Shown here one piece after another: positions 11,744 through 22,217 of a stretch of 64,000 nt of DNA. Under the pieces are notes generated by a model. That model was not told the origin of the DNA and ran no database searches. It saw only the letters and a program-made list of their open reading frames with translations. Origin of the DNA: Deroplatys truncata (lineage: Eukaryota > Arthropoda > Insecta > Mantodea > Mantidae). The position numbers and the translations under genes were made by a program. How positions within the stretch are numbered: the stretch's first letter is position 1; each line of letters starts with the position of its first letter. The DNA is taken from contig CM060979.1 of the NCBI GenBank assembly GCA_030765065.1, positions 21,171,001 to 21,235,000 on the forward strand. Direction: 5' to 3'.

Positions 11744-12637
11744 TCTGATGTGTTACACTCACATGACTTTCTCTACTCTTGTACAATCTATTTTTACAAA
11801 CGCCTATTCTCCATATGCTTCATGTTAATCGAGATATCGAGATGTCAATCTTATTGGTAATTTTCTTGTAGATGCAAGGGGAATATGGTAGGTTATAAGC
11901 GATAGTCAAATATTTTAACGCTGGTTGCTATGTGGCGCATTTCATTCTCTTTGCATGTCCAGGGCATAAAAAAAATGAATAACGAATTTGAGAAAAAGTA
12001 CAAGTATTGAAATATTTAAGGAAATAACAAGCAATATCTCGAAAACGGTTCACTCAACAAAAGAAATGTATATGACATAAGTTCTGTATTTTAACGCGAT
12101 CTACATTTTTTGTGTAGTAAAATTCTGTCTATCTCTTACGGTTTACCAGTTATGCAAAAGTCGTTCACAATGAAGAATACTTTTGGAGACATTCCCAGAA
12201 AATTCGAGATATACATTTCATTTCCCATGACATTATCTTAAACATATGATATTTTCATCAAAATCGTTAGAGCCATTTTTGAGAAAATTAAAATTTTCGA
12301 AAAATGTTCCATGTAAAGGGTAGTCTGGGGTGGGGGGATTTTCTTGAAAACCTTCGTGTCGCATCTCTGGAAGATACTGAACCTAAATACCAAGTTTGGT
12401 GTTTATCCGACTGTTCGTTTTTGAGTTATGCTGTTCACAGACACACACACACACACACACAGACACACACACACACACACACAGACACACACACAGACAC
12501 ACACACGGACATGTTTCCAAAAATGCTTTTTTTGGATTCAGTGGGTCTCAAAACATATATTTCCGGTGAAATCTCGGTATCGAATTTTTGGGTGGAATGC
12601 AATACTTCCCCTACTTACTATACGTAGTAGAGAAAGT
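11744..12637 (-). mobile_element. H9 sub-type b inserted in TcA; defines both ends
   Basis: This copy fixes the H9 termini. The TcA sequence TTTTAAAAATGTTG, known intact at 17400-17420, is here split after A5. H9 starts TCTGATGTG (the inverse of its 3' end) at 11744 and ends GAGAAAGT at 12637, with A5 again beside it. The target is therefore a T/A run. Either five bases are duplicated or a short T-run belongs to the element. Length is 894 bp. It contains the (CA)n block and the GCGCCACATAGCAACCAGC-type sub-type b segment. Confidence 0.9.
12437..12507 (+). repeat. (CA)n microsatellite inside H9
   Basis: This is a (CA)n run with GACA interruptions, at the place in H9 where shorter copies have a few CA units, between TGCTGTTCACAG and GGACATGTTTCC. 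Long His-Thr frames on both sides are by-products of this run. Confidence 0.95.
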
Positions 12638-12758
12638 AAAAATGTTGTATGGTTTCATCCGCGCATTTCTATGATAGCGGCAGACGGCAACGATCGCCGA
12701 GGACGCGGACAGGAAAAACACCGCGCTGCCGGTTCGTAGTCCTTTGGCTCCCCCTGTA

Positions 12759-13469
12759 CCTGAGCATTTTGAGTCATTGTGTACCATAAATCAAATAATA
12801 ACGACCGGAATGATGCCTAAGTAAGAATGTACACTGTGAGTACTAAAATATATAAGCTTGAAGTTAATTTTAGCGCATAAGTGCATTTTTGAAAACTATA
12901 GAGCATATTTTAAAGATTTTGACGACATAAATACATGCATCTTTTAGATATATTAAGACGTAGTACAAATCCATTTTCTAATGAGTTCTTTTCTTAGTAT
13001 TCTTAAATGTCCTCTTTTAATCGCTGTAGTTGTTTGCCCTTCAGTATAGTTCTGACTGAGCCTCCAAGAGCCCTTCTTGGATTTATACCAACTGTTCTGT
13101 GGTGAGAATTTCCACTCTTATTCAGACTAAGTTTGAATGTTGCATATATTTCTTTCTTTTCTCGTTCCGCGTCTCTTGTTTCTGTTTTTTTTTTCAAGAT
13201 ATTCCCATCTCAATTTCCAAAATTTGTACATGGGGGAAATCCATTTGAGATGCATATCTGTCTTTCATAATAGTTCAATTAGTTGATGTGATATACTTGT
13301 TCCAGTTTCATCGTAAACATCCTGGTAATATTGGAAGTGGTCATTGAACTTCTGTTGTCTAAATGCCCAAGGTTTTTGTACCGATATGCTGCAAATGGGT
13401 TGCTGTTAATTGGTATCTAACTACTGAGCATCTTTTTATCCATGTTACTTTCTATTATAAAGGCTCCGC
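12759..13469. other. Unassigned stretch
   Basis: No repeat family or coding domain was recognised. A minus-strand frame at 13003-13197 (64 codons, Lys/Arg/Glu-rich) is not convincing. Confidence 0.35.
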
Positions 13470-13960
13470 AATGCCTAGAATATTGTGACGGAACGGCTGT
13501 CCCAAGGTTATAGGAAGGTCGGCGCCAGGCTGTCATAGATAAACAAAGATAAGTCGCGCTCTCGGCTTCCTCCAGAACTTGTGCCCAGATAGTTCTAGAA
13601 TGTTCTGTGGAAGATTCCATTGGCGAGAGTCGGTCATTGAGTTGGTGAGCGCGTTTCTATTGTGACATCAAGTGCGGTTCTCCGAGCGAGTTGGTGACGA
13701 CTACTGTGACGTGCAGCGAATGCTACTGCGGAGCGACAGATTGTAAAAGTCTTGTGTTCGACTCCCCAGCAAGTGAATCGTTTGGAAGAAGGGGCTACGT
13801 CACGAAGAAAGTGAAGTGGCGGGGAAAAAATGGACTAGTTCACATAAGTGAAGTGACACTGTGCACCAAGTGAAGTCCCAGTGTAAGTTGAACCAGATCA
13901 AAACGGCGACAGTGAGAACTGAGGGAAGTGACAGTTGAAAAACCGGACAAAGTCACAATA
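13470..13960. other. GC-enriched unassigned segment, possibly an LTR-type fossil
   Basis: This block is clearly richer in G and C than its surroundings. It begins near TGTGACGGAACGGCTGTCCC and contains two loosely similar GAGTTGGTGA units (13639 and 13688). It has no coding domain. The TGTGACG start and composition would fit part of an old LTR-element terminal region, but no second copy lies in the window, so the family is not established. Confidence 0.15.
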
Positions 13961-14189
13961 TCAAGAGATATGCCCTGTCTCAGTTCACATTGTTTCTTTG
14001 GAAAACGGAGTAGGTTTCGTCATATTTCCAGGGCTACTGTCCAGGAACACATAATGATTTAATGAAGCCGTCCGGGATAGCATTCAAAATGTTACGAATT
14101 TTTTATGAATTTTACGCAAAAACATCTTTAGATTATTCCGGTTTGTTGCATCTCTCTATATCTCGTAATTTAATAGAATTTACTGTCAG

Positions 14190-14890
14190 AAGTTGGTGTA
14201 GATAATGTGCATATTTAAAGAAGACACTGGCAGAATGACCAATTGGTAATCAAATACAAGGATCAAGTAGGTACTGAAGAAAGTAGAAGCTACGAGTACC
14301 TAGGAACCAGAATAAGCACGCTGGAAAAATAGAAGAGGAAGCAATAAATGTCTACTACGGAATAAGTAATACAATAGCAGGAAAGAAGGAGGTTAGCAAC
14401 AAGACGAAAATGCAAATATCTCAATCAATAATGGTTTCGACAGTACATATGGAACAGAAACTTACCCATGCAGGATAAACTTAGGAACAGAATGACAGCA
14501 GTCGAAATAAAATACTTGAGAAGAATGGTGGGAAAGACAAGAAAAGATAGGATCAGGGACGAACAAATCAGGGAAGAGGTAAAACAAGAAAAACCGCTAA
14601 TAAAATATATTGAAGGAAGACAATTTAAACAGTTTGGACACGTTTTAGGAAGCCAGAAGAAAGGCAAAGTAAAGTAAATAATGGAAATGAGAGCAGAAGG
14701 AAGGAGTAAGGGACGACCGAGGATAAACTGGGAAGAGAGAATGCCAAGAATCGGAAGAATGAGGGGAAACGATCGGTGAAATGAAGAAAATGTGTGGAGA
14801 CCGGATTGCTTGGAGGGTTTGGACAGAACAAAGTGAACCCAACACTTAAACGACATCAAGGGACGGAGAAGTTGGTGTCATACACACAAC
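14190..14890 (+). mobile_element. LINE remnant: end of the reverse transcriptase ORF
   Basis: A broken non-LTR retrotransposon tail. A block reading SYEYLGTRIS, typical of the thumb region after the RT fingers and palm, comes first. Then 14468-14677 reads EIKYLRRMVGKTRKDRIRDE and FKQFGHVLGSQ, then GRSKGRPRINWEE in another frame. These are hallmark C-terminal motifs of many arthropod LINE ORF2 proteins. Several stops (for example after LEK and after KGKVK) and frameshifts kill it. The 5' part (endonuclease and RT core) is absent. The clade cannot be told from this part. Confidence 0.75.
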
Positions 14891-15579
14891 ATACTGCAAC
14901 TTGCAGCTGAGTTCAGAGTGGAAAGAATAACTAACATGTTTATACCAGAGTCAGTGGTCACATACTTGGGATTTGCTGTCGGTATACAGAGTATATTATA
15001 CACCAGATTCTGTTGGTGTTCACAGTTCGTGCACAGCCCATTCGTCACTTTAATATTTCTTCTAGTAGTTGTTTATGGATGTATTCAAGCCTGTAAGTGA
15101 CATAGCTCCACAGTTTGTTTGTTTGTTGTTCTTTCATTTGTTTAAGAGTTCTGTCTGGATTAGCTTATTGCTCACCATCTTCTGATTCGTCATCACATGT
15201 CTTTAGCATTTCGACTTTTATTTCACGCTACACAGCTTCTGCATTAGGCCATTCAAAAACTACTCAGAATCAGGGGCATAGTAGGGGCGCTCAGGAGGCT
15301 CGTTTTATACTTACAGGTGTAGCACACCACTTTGTACCTGTTAAAAACCAAGCAAATAAAAATACTGTGTGCATTAAAACAGTAGTAGCTATTGAGGGAT
15401 AACGGGGGATTTAATCCGGTATTTTGGAAAGTTATCATTCCATATGATGGTTGGCAATATTGATTAAACGGCTCTCTCCACTCATTTTACTTCCGCACAT
15501 AATTTGTCACAGGTAGTTTTAGATGGTTACAGAGTACTTCCTGTAGTTGCAAAAGTGAGTCGGCCCCTGCATAACCTAA
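14891..15579. other. Unassigned stretch
   Basis: No domain or repeat was recognised; the longest frame is 95 codons with no familiar motif. Confidence 0.35.
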
Positions 15580-15846
15580 TACAGGGAAAGCCCAAAAACA
15601 ACAAACCGCCAGCGCGTTGTTTTTCCTGCCCGCGTCCTCGGCGCTCGTTGCCGTCTGCCTCTATCATACAAAGGCGCGGATGAAACCATGCAACATTTTT
15701 AAAACTACTTTTAAAGACTTTACTTATCAACTTTATGAAAGAAGCTACTGAAACTGGCCACCGTCGTTGTCCGTACATTTTTGGCACCTGTTTAGGAAAC
15801 TATCCATCACTCGCCAATTTTTTTCGAGTCAACAATTTAAGCCCGT

Positions 15847-16985
15847 ACATATAGGGTAGTTAAATTATATTGAACCCACTCGCAGCCTCTCTCTACTGCG
15901 CGAGACAGCCGGCAGTCGCCGGGGAAATTACGCCGGCAGAGGCGGACTAAAATTCTTACCTTATAATAGATGCTGGAAATGTTGACCTGCTTTCAAACAG
16001 GCAGTATATCTCGTGCAAATATTCTCGCTCACTCTCCGAAGCTCAGCAGCAGGAATTCTTGTGATTTCTTGCACAATGTTTTCTCTAAGTTCCTGTAGTG
16101 TGCGAAGATTGGAACGATACACTTTGTCTTTTAAAGAACTTCATAAATAAAAATCACAACTCGTTAGGTCAGGAGAACGAGGGGGCCAAAAATCAACACT
16201 AATTATTGTGTCATCAAACACCTCTCTTATTTCATGTAATGATTCGGCAGCCGTATGTGCTGTTGCAGAATCTTGCTGGAACCAACCGTACGATTTCTCT
16301 TCTTCTGTCAAGCGATTTGCAAAACGGCCTCAGAATTAATCTCTGATATCGCCCTGCATTCATTGTTTCATCAAAGAATATGGGCCGTATTATTCTTCTA
16401 GCACTTATCGCACACCACACTCCAATTTTATGATCATAATGAGGCGTTTCATTCAGTAGCAGAGGTTCTTCTGAAGCCCAGTATCGATTGTTGTGAATAT
16501 TCATACGTCCACTTAGATGAAACCAAGATTCATCAGTGAAAAAAAAAAGTTGTGGGCCAATGAAACCCCTTTCTATGGATTGGAAAAACCAGTTACAATA
16601 ATTCACACGTTTAGCGGGATCATTTGGCTTTAACGCTTGCACTCGTGTGTAGCGATAGGGCTTCAGTTTCAACAGACGTGTAGCATTTCTCGCAGAAGAT
16701 CGAGATACACCTGTTTGCTGCGCTAGTTTTTCAGCGATTATCGAGGCGAACGCTCCAAAGCGGCACCAATCACAAGAATTCCTGCTGCTGAGCTTCGGAG
16801 AGTGAGCGAGAATGTTTACAATGCTGCCTGTTTGAGAGCAAAAAGTCAACATTTCCAGCATCTATTATAAGGTAAGGATTTTAGTCCGTCTCTGCCGACG
16901 TAATTTCCCCGGCGACTGCCGGCTGCCTCGCGCAGTAGAGAGAGGCCGCGAATGGGTTCGAATATAATTTAACTACCCTATATGT
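15847..16985 (-). mobile_element. TcB: second Tc1/mariner-type family, foldback ends, nested in TcA
   Basis: The ends are perfectly inverse (ACATATAGGGTAGTTAAATT at left). Arms run about 220-230 bp and both hold the transposase 3' codons (ITRIPAAELRRVSEN on the minus strand at left). The exact TA target is ambiguous because the ends read TATA. The transposase 5' end appears to have been replaced by an inverted copy of its 3' end. The target was a TcA element, so TcB came later. Confidence 0.8.
15970..16861 (-). pseudogene. TcB transposase, broken
   Basis: Minus-strand transposase of the Tc1/mariner (DDE/D) superfamily. Residues in order: a winged-helix-like IIAEKLAQQTGVSRSSAR (16690-16745), then FTDESWFHLSGRMNIHNNRY with the first catalytic Asp, then IGVWCAISARRIIRP, then a frameshift near 16290-16320. 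In the shifted frame come WFQQDSATAHTAAESLHEIR (second Asp), DFWPPRSPDLTSCDFYL (third Asp) and a stop near SSLKDKV, and then AAELRRVSEN. The first ~20 residues of the long frame are read-through of the inverted arm, so the original N-terminal HTH is missing. It is inactive. Confidence 0.8.
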
Positions 16986-17821
16986 GAATACAATTTTGTC
17001 CCCCCCCTTTTTTAGAGAATTAACAGCCAGAGAGCGTGATTTTGCCTTTTTTCAACAAGACTCTGCAACAGCTTATACGCCCAATATTTCGACGAGAAAA
17101 ATTGAAAGTGTGTTTGAGGACAGAATTATTAGTACAGATTTCTGGCCCCCTCGGTCCCCCCCCGACCTAACCCCCTGTGATTTCTATCTCTGGGGTAACT
17201 TAAAACAAAGTGTACAAGACAAGCCCACACACTCTGAAAGAATTAAAATAAAATATCAGCCAGGAAATTGCCAGCATTTCTCAATGTGAACTACGGCGAA
17301 TGATGGATAGTTTCCTAAAGAGGTGCCAAAAAGTATGGACAACTACGGTGACCAGTTTCAGCATCTCCTTTCATAAAGTTGGTAAGTAAAGCCTTTACAA
17401 GTAGTTTTAAAAATGTTGTATGGTTTCATCCGCGCCTTTCTGTGATAGCGGTAGACGGCAGCGAGCGCTGAGGACGCGGACAAGAAAAACACCGCGCAGC
17501 CAGTTCATAGTTTTTTGGCCCACTCTGTATTTAGCACAATTCAGTCATGGTTGAGGAGTTTAGTTTTTATTTACTCTTGTATTTTGGATCTATAGGTACT
17601 TAAAAGTGCTTATTGGTCCTTTATTTGTTCAGTATGCGCTGTTCAGTAATTCAATTGATATCCTTTCTCTAAAAGTGAGGACGGAGTGAAGGTGTGATTG
17701 CCTTCGTCTCTCTGTCATTTCTGTTTCAGCATCCCTGCCCCAAATGCACTTTCCAGGCACGCCCCTGCTCAGCTGCAATTTGCTAGGTATTGCTTCCTGC
17801 ATTGCCTTCTTTCATTTGCAG

Positions 17822-17965
17822 GCACAGGAGCTTGTTTTGTCAGAGTTCTGTTCGCTGAAAAACAAGCAACAGCTGCTGTATGACATTCGCTCAAGACCGC
17901 AGCGGAAAGTGAAGTTTCTTGAGATGCAAGATACTTTTAGTCTGATGCTTGTGGAAAAAACATGA
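17822..17965 (+). CDS. Candidate 3'-terminal exon of a host gene (47 codons plus stop)
   Basis: A strong acceptor site precedes this frame: a pyrimidine-rich tract from about 17792 ending TTTCATTTGCAG at 17821. The frame then runs in phase 0 from AQELVLSEFCSLKNKQQLLY to a TGA at 17963-17965. The last part reads FLEMQDTFSLMLVEKT. The base composition is unlike the AT-rich surroundings, with well-used codons (CTG, GAG, AAG, CAG) and a plausible soluble C-terminus rich in charged residues. I do not recognise the protein. A second acceptor-like site (CATTTCTGTTTCAG, ending at 17729) lies upstream, but its following sequence opens no convincing coding exon. No AATAAA is obvious in the next 200 bases, and no partner exon is visible in the window. 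It could be a chance ORF behind a chance acceptor. Confidence 0.4.
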   Translation, partial: AQELVLSEFCSLKNKQQLLYDIRSRPQRKVKFLEMQDTFSLMLVEKT

Positions 17966-18232
17966 AAGAAGGGAATATAATTTTTTCTTCAATTTCTTCA
18001 TCAAACTCATTTTTACTTCAAAACTCAGTTCCATGGAAATCTTTGGAGCATACTACGGATGTTTTGGACGGTGTAAAATCTTCTCTGGCGAATCTCTTCA
18101 CCCATGCAGCTGTGACTCTGCAGTAACTTTCCGTTTGTAAAATATGAAACACATCCTTTCTATACGTTCTCTACTGCGCGCGCACACACCTATATTTGCC
18201 AAAGGAAACGTTTTCGATCCCTGGTTCGAGCG

Positions 18233-18445
18233 AAATAGTTCCGCGTAACGTGTGAGGCTCTAATTCGGGAGGTTCCGGGTTCAAGTCCCACCGGGCCGAC
18301 CACTCGGACCATTTTTTTTCGTCATTTCTCCCGATCAGAAGGCGAATGCTGGGGTGGTTCCTTTTCTACCACGAATTTCCTGCCCCCTCATTTCGTTTCC
18401 CCTGTCATGTCTCAGGTGGTCTTCGAGGCTGTGCAGTATCGGTCG
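18233..18445 (+). mobile_element. SINE2, head portion
   Basis: The tRNA-like head is in plus orientation (CCGCGTAACGTGTGAGGCTC, then the B-box-like GGTTCCGGGTTCAAGTCCC). The body continues through CTCGGACCATT and a T-run into GAAGGCGAATGCTGGGGTGG and ATTTCGTTTCCCCTGTCATG, the same order as the inverse of the 40090 copy. The 3' part beyond about 18445 is unclear. Confidence 0.6.
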
Positions 18446-18820
18446 GTGTCGGATAGATGGCGCAGATACTTATTCATTGGAAAGTTCTTCTGACCCTGCC
18501 TGATGGTAGTTTCCTTTTGAGCCGACTCCGCCGGAGGGAAGCCTTCTCTAAGCAGACCGATGGTGTGTTCAGTTCATCAAACGTGGAATCGTTAGGGACT
18601 TCTGCGCGTCTCGTCACTCGTCTGCTTGTGAGCTATAGTCTCCTTCCTCCTGGAGGGTGGTAGCCACAAAGATCTGCTTAGGATCGAGGTGAGCGAGGTG
18701 TCCCTCTCCGTTACTTTGTCATGATCATAGTCCTATTGTGAAAGTTGTACATTTTTTCTAGAACTGGTATAAGCAGTGGAAAACTGCCCTAAATGCTTAA
18801 GATAAGGAAAATTCAAGGAA
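18446..18820. other. Unassigned stretch of mixed composition
   Basis: It is more GC-rich than average near 18480-18700. No domain or repeat was recognised, though it could be a longer SINE2 tail. Confidence 0.3.
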
Positions 18821-19105
18821 ATGTCGTAGTGGTTACCATGTTAGCCTCTGGTTCCCGAGGTCGCGGGTTCAAACCCGACGGAGGGCAATGGATTTTTTCG
18901 GGCGCAAAAATCCTTAGCATGGCTTCCTTCGGAAGGGAAGTAAAGCGGCGGTCCCGTGTCCTATATTTACGGCACGTAAAAGAACCTCAAGCCTGATAAA
19001 GAGGCCTCTGAGCAAGGTCTTTCACGCCCAATATAGAATGGGACACTAATGACCATAGTAGTTAAAGAGCGTCCATAAATAAAACTCAATTCAATTTAAC
19101 ACTAG
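18821..19105 (+). mobile_element. SINE1
   Basis: It runs from TGTCGTAGTGGTTACCATGT through the B box GGGTTCAAACCC and ATGGCTTCCTTCGGAAGG to CATAAATAAAACTCAATTC. The first bases of the family consensus (CCTCCGTGG) are deleted, damaging the tRNA-like acceptor pairing and A box. No clear target duplication was seen. Confidence 0.85.
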
Positions 19106-20651
19106 GAATCTTTTTTAACTGGAAACGGCTTCATTGAATTTTAGAGCTGATGACTGCTGATATTTGTGCTAGCTTGGGAATGCATCGGAAGAAGCGTGAA
19201 GCATAAGATGAGCTTGTAAACTTGGACCTGCAGGTTAACTTTCGCTCCACGAGGAATGTTCTTTTCCAGATGGACGGAATTGACCGAAATCCTGCAAATA
19301 CTTTTCATTTGTAAGGGAAACTACAGTCTTCTTTTACTTGACCTTGATGAATTGCCTCGTTTTACCAGGTAAATGTGCTTGCTTGATAAGATAAGCCTTT
19401 ATGGAACAGTAAATGTTACCTACACAAGCTTCACGTTGAGGTAGCGCGTGGCTGTTCAGGCTCAACATTTTTATAAACTTCTTTTTAACCTTGAATTACG
19501 AATTAATTAATTTTATTTACCTCCCTCCGTCTTAATGTAATTGTCGTACAATGATCTGTAAGAAGTTAATGGTTAATCCTCCCCTTATAGTGCGCCCCTG
19601 GTTATTCCTAATAACGGATGGAAAATCCCCTGATATTCGCACAAAAGGATGTGAAACAGCGACGGAACGCTCGACTTCCTTAACCTTCCCCCGACAGTCT
19701 TCCAAGTTCTGGAAATGCCGCATAGCCCATGGCGGTGGAACAATCATCGGTCGGAATGGTTGACTCATTACAGTAGGTGAAATTTTAAACCTTTTACTTT
19801 CTCTTTGGCCCGTAGGTATTTAATAACATAAAAGCTACACAGCTTTCACATAACGCAGAAACCTTAACATATACAACGAAATAGAGATGAAGCTGATGAA
19901 TAAGACTCCCAGACCACCGGGTTAACCTCTTTGGAAAAGACACAGTCTGCGAACACCCAGAAAATAATATTCTCAGTTGTTAATTATAAAATATACATTC
20001 ACTGATTTGCAATGTTAGCACTTTTCTCTCTTTATATAATTATTTAGGATACCCTTCTAACAGACTTGATTACAACATAGGTACAAAGGAAATAAAGTAA
20101 AGCTTTCTCACATGAGTGCTATTAAAATAATTTGGCATTGATATCGCATGCATATCGTGGCGTTATAATCGGATTATATTCTCTTTTCTTTTGCTGCGTC
20201 TTCTGTTTTCTTAGTTGCTAAATCTGCATATTGTTTAGAATGCAATATCCGCGACATTAGTCTTATTTTACTTACATATTCTGTGGCGTAACAATTGTTT
20301 TGTACTCCATGACATTCTCAACGAAAAGTCAGCCTTCTGCGCAAGTATGTCCTTTTATAACTGCAATGCGTTCGTATTCTAGTACACAGAGTTTGTAAAT
20401 CCTTTTTAGTCTTTCAGTAATTTATGAACTGAAATTAGGTGCCTTATACCCTATATCCGTTAGAAAAAAAATAGGGCTTTTCAATGGTGAAATAATTATC
20501 AAAATAAATTGAGTGGTTTTTCACCTTACCCTTTGTACATACACACCAATTTTCTCTCTTTATAATATTAGTTTTGGGTTATATAAAAAGGCGCCCTGAA
20601 CATTTAAAACACGTCACGTACCTTCAAAAGAAAATCGTTTTTTGGTTTTTT
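19106..20651. other. Long unassigned stretch
   Basis: Overlapping frames on both strands at 19532-19768 (78 and 70 codons) are in a moderately GC-rich patch but show no known domain. The rest is AT-rich with no repeat recognised. Confidence 0.35.
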
Positions 20652-20807
20652 ATTTTAACGTCCTTTAACCTGGGAGGACGTAACAGACGATGGATGAATG
20701 AATGAAATGACCCTCACTTATCCGAGTAACTCACCCTAACCGGGATTCGAACTCGGGACCTCTTGAACGTGAGGTAGACACGCTGTCACCAGACCACAGA
20801 GGCGAGC
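20652..20807 (-). mobile_element. tRNA-headed SINE (SINE3)
   Basis: Read on the minus strand, the head CTCGCCTCTGTGGTCTGGTG is followed by the B-box-like GAGTTCGAATCCC. The left end is TTTAACGTCCTTTAACCTGG. The A and B boxes and their spacing fit a tRNA-derived SINE, not a functional tRNA, because the acceptor ends do not pair well. Fragments of the same tail appear near 28495 (TTTAACGTCCTTTAACTGGG) and perhaps 43649. Confidence 0.55.
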
Positions 20808-20983
20808 CTGAAATCTTTTGGTGCTGACTGAACAGAATAGTGTCCTAGGAGTAGTTTGGTATAGTGCATGCAAATTACTGCGTGATTTTCTAAAACTGTG
20901 TATTTAAAAATATTGTGCACAAAGAAAGACATAGTATGTAAGCAGGAAATATCGACATAACAAAATAACAAAAAACAAAAAAA

Positions 20984-21627
20984 TCTGATATGTTACACTC
21001 ACATGACTTTCTCTACTCTCGTACAAACTATTTTTACAAACGCTTATTCTCCATATGCTTCATGTTAATCGAGATATCGAGATGTCAATCTTATTGCTAA
21101 TTTTCTTGTAGATGCAAGGGGAATTGGTAGGCTTTAAGCGATAGTCAAATATTTTAAGAGCTGGTTGCTATGTGGAGTATTCCATTCTCTTTGCATGTCC
21201 AGGACATAAAAAATAAATGAATAACGAATTTGAGAAAAAGTATAAGTATTGGAAAATTTAAGGGAATAACAAACAGTATCTCGGAAATGGTTCACTCAAC
21301 AAAAAAAATGTATATGACATAAATTGTTTATTTTAACGCGATCTACATTTTTTGTGACGTAAAATGTTGTCTATCTCTTATGGTTTACCAGTTATGTAAA
21401 AGTCGTTCACAATGAAGAATACTTTTGAAGAACATGATATTTTAATCAAAATCGTTAGAGCCGTTTTTGAGAAAATTAAAATTTTCGAAAAATATGCATG
21501 TAAAGGGTAACCTGGGGTGGGGTGATTTTCTTGACAACCTTCGTGTCGCATTTCTGGAAGATACTGAACCTAAATACCAAGTTTGGTGTTTATCCGACTC
21601 TTCGTTTCTGAGTTATGCTGTTCACAG

Positions 21628-21658
<31 letters not shown>

Positions 21659-21784
21659 CATGTTTCCAAAAATTTTTTTTTGATTCAGGGGACATCAAAA
21701 CGTGGATTTCCAGTGAAATCTTGGTATCGAATTTTTGGGTGGAATACAATACTTCCCCTGCTTACTATACGTAGTAGAGAAAGT
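20984..21784 (-). mobile_element. H9 sub-type b, about 100 bp shorter
   Basis: The termini are clear: TCTGATATGTTACACTCACA at 20984 and GTAGTAGAGAAAGT at 21784, each beside an A-run. An internal deletion near 21430 removes the GACATTCCCAGAAAATTCGA part. It carries a (CA)n block at 21629-21656. Confidence 0.9.
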
Positions 21785-22217
21785 AAAAAAAGGAGAAAGA
21801 AGAAAGTGAAAGCGAAAAAAGAAGGCAACGAAAGAAAGAAAAAAAAAAAGAACGCGTTTATAAATTTAATCCTTCGAGGCTATGAAGGCCAGACCACCCA
21901 AATTTGATTGCAAGATTTGGTAAAGTCTGCAGATGAAATAGCCAAACTTAGAGATCAAAAAGTCAGTTATTATAGCATCATTTGTCTGAAATCAAAAGCA
22001 TTTATAACCTCGGTTTCAGAGTTCGAACTAGCAGCTGGCAGCTCCTTATTTAATGAAAATTAAAATTTAATTAATTTTTAAAGACTGAAATTCATTTTTG
22101 AATGCTGGTCATGTATTATTAAAAATCTTATGTGACAACCACACAACTTTCTACAAATTATTCTATTAAAGCTTGTTTTTCTATGTCTAGCTGTTAATTC
22201 TTACTATTTCATTAATG
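21785..22217. other. Purine-rich run, then unassigned sequence
   Basis: An A/G-rich tract with GAAAGAAG motifs at 21785-21860 directly follows the H9 end, so the H9 target was a long A-run. The remainder shows nothing recognisable. Confidence 0.5.

Larger units (their letters stand above)
11448..12758. mobile_element. TcA foldback copy, split by an H9 insertion
   Basis: TA-flanked TcA. The left end ACAGAGAGAACCAAAAAAAC is followed by minus-strand transposase sequence at 11535-11700, including VFEDRIISGDLWPPRSPDLT and FYLWGNLKQ, the part around the third catalytic aspartate. The right arm is the usual inverted end, cut after TAGTTTTAAAA by H9 (11744-12637), and resumes ATGTTGTATGGTTTCATCC to end at 12758. 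The left arm is internally shortened. No HTH or first catalytic region remains, so this is a non-autonomous relic. Confidence 0.8.
15580..17529. mobile_element. TcA copy with catalytic-region remnant, carrying TcB
   Basis: TA-flanked TcA. The left arm (15580-15815) has the ends CAGGGAAAGCCCAAAAACAA and the transposase 3' coding in minus orientation. The right part (about 17016-17400, plus) encodes FFQQDSATAYT, holding the second catalytic Asp, then VFEDRIISTDFWPP, then DLTPCDFYLWG with the third Asp. About 38 residues separate the two by my count, allowing for one extra Pro from a C-run slip. The N-terminal HTH and first Asp are missing, and the frame breaks after CQHFSM. Between the parts lies TcB (15847-16985). 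A 35-bp filler (15816-15846) is unexplained. Confidence 0.75.

Noticed and set aside
12428-12739. Long His/Thr-rich open frames such as those around 12304-12739, 21583-21774 and 40444-40755
   Set aside because: They are translations of (CA)n microsatellites within H9 and recur only where the repeat does.
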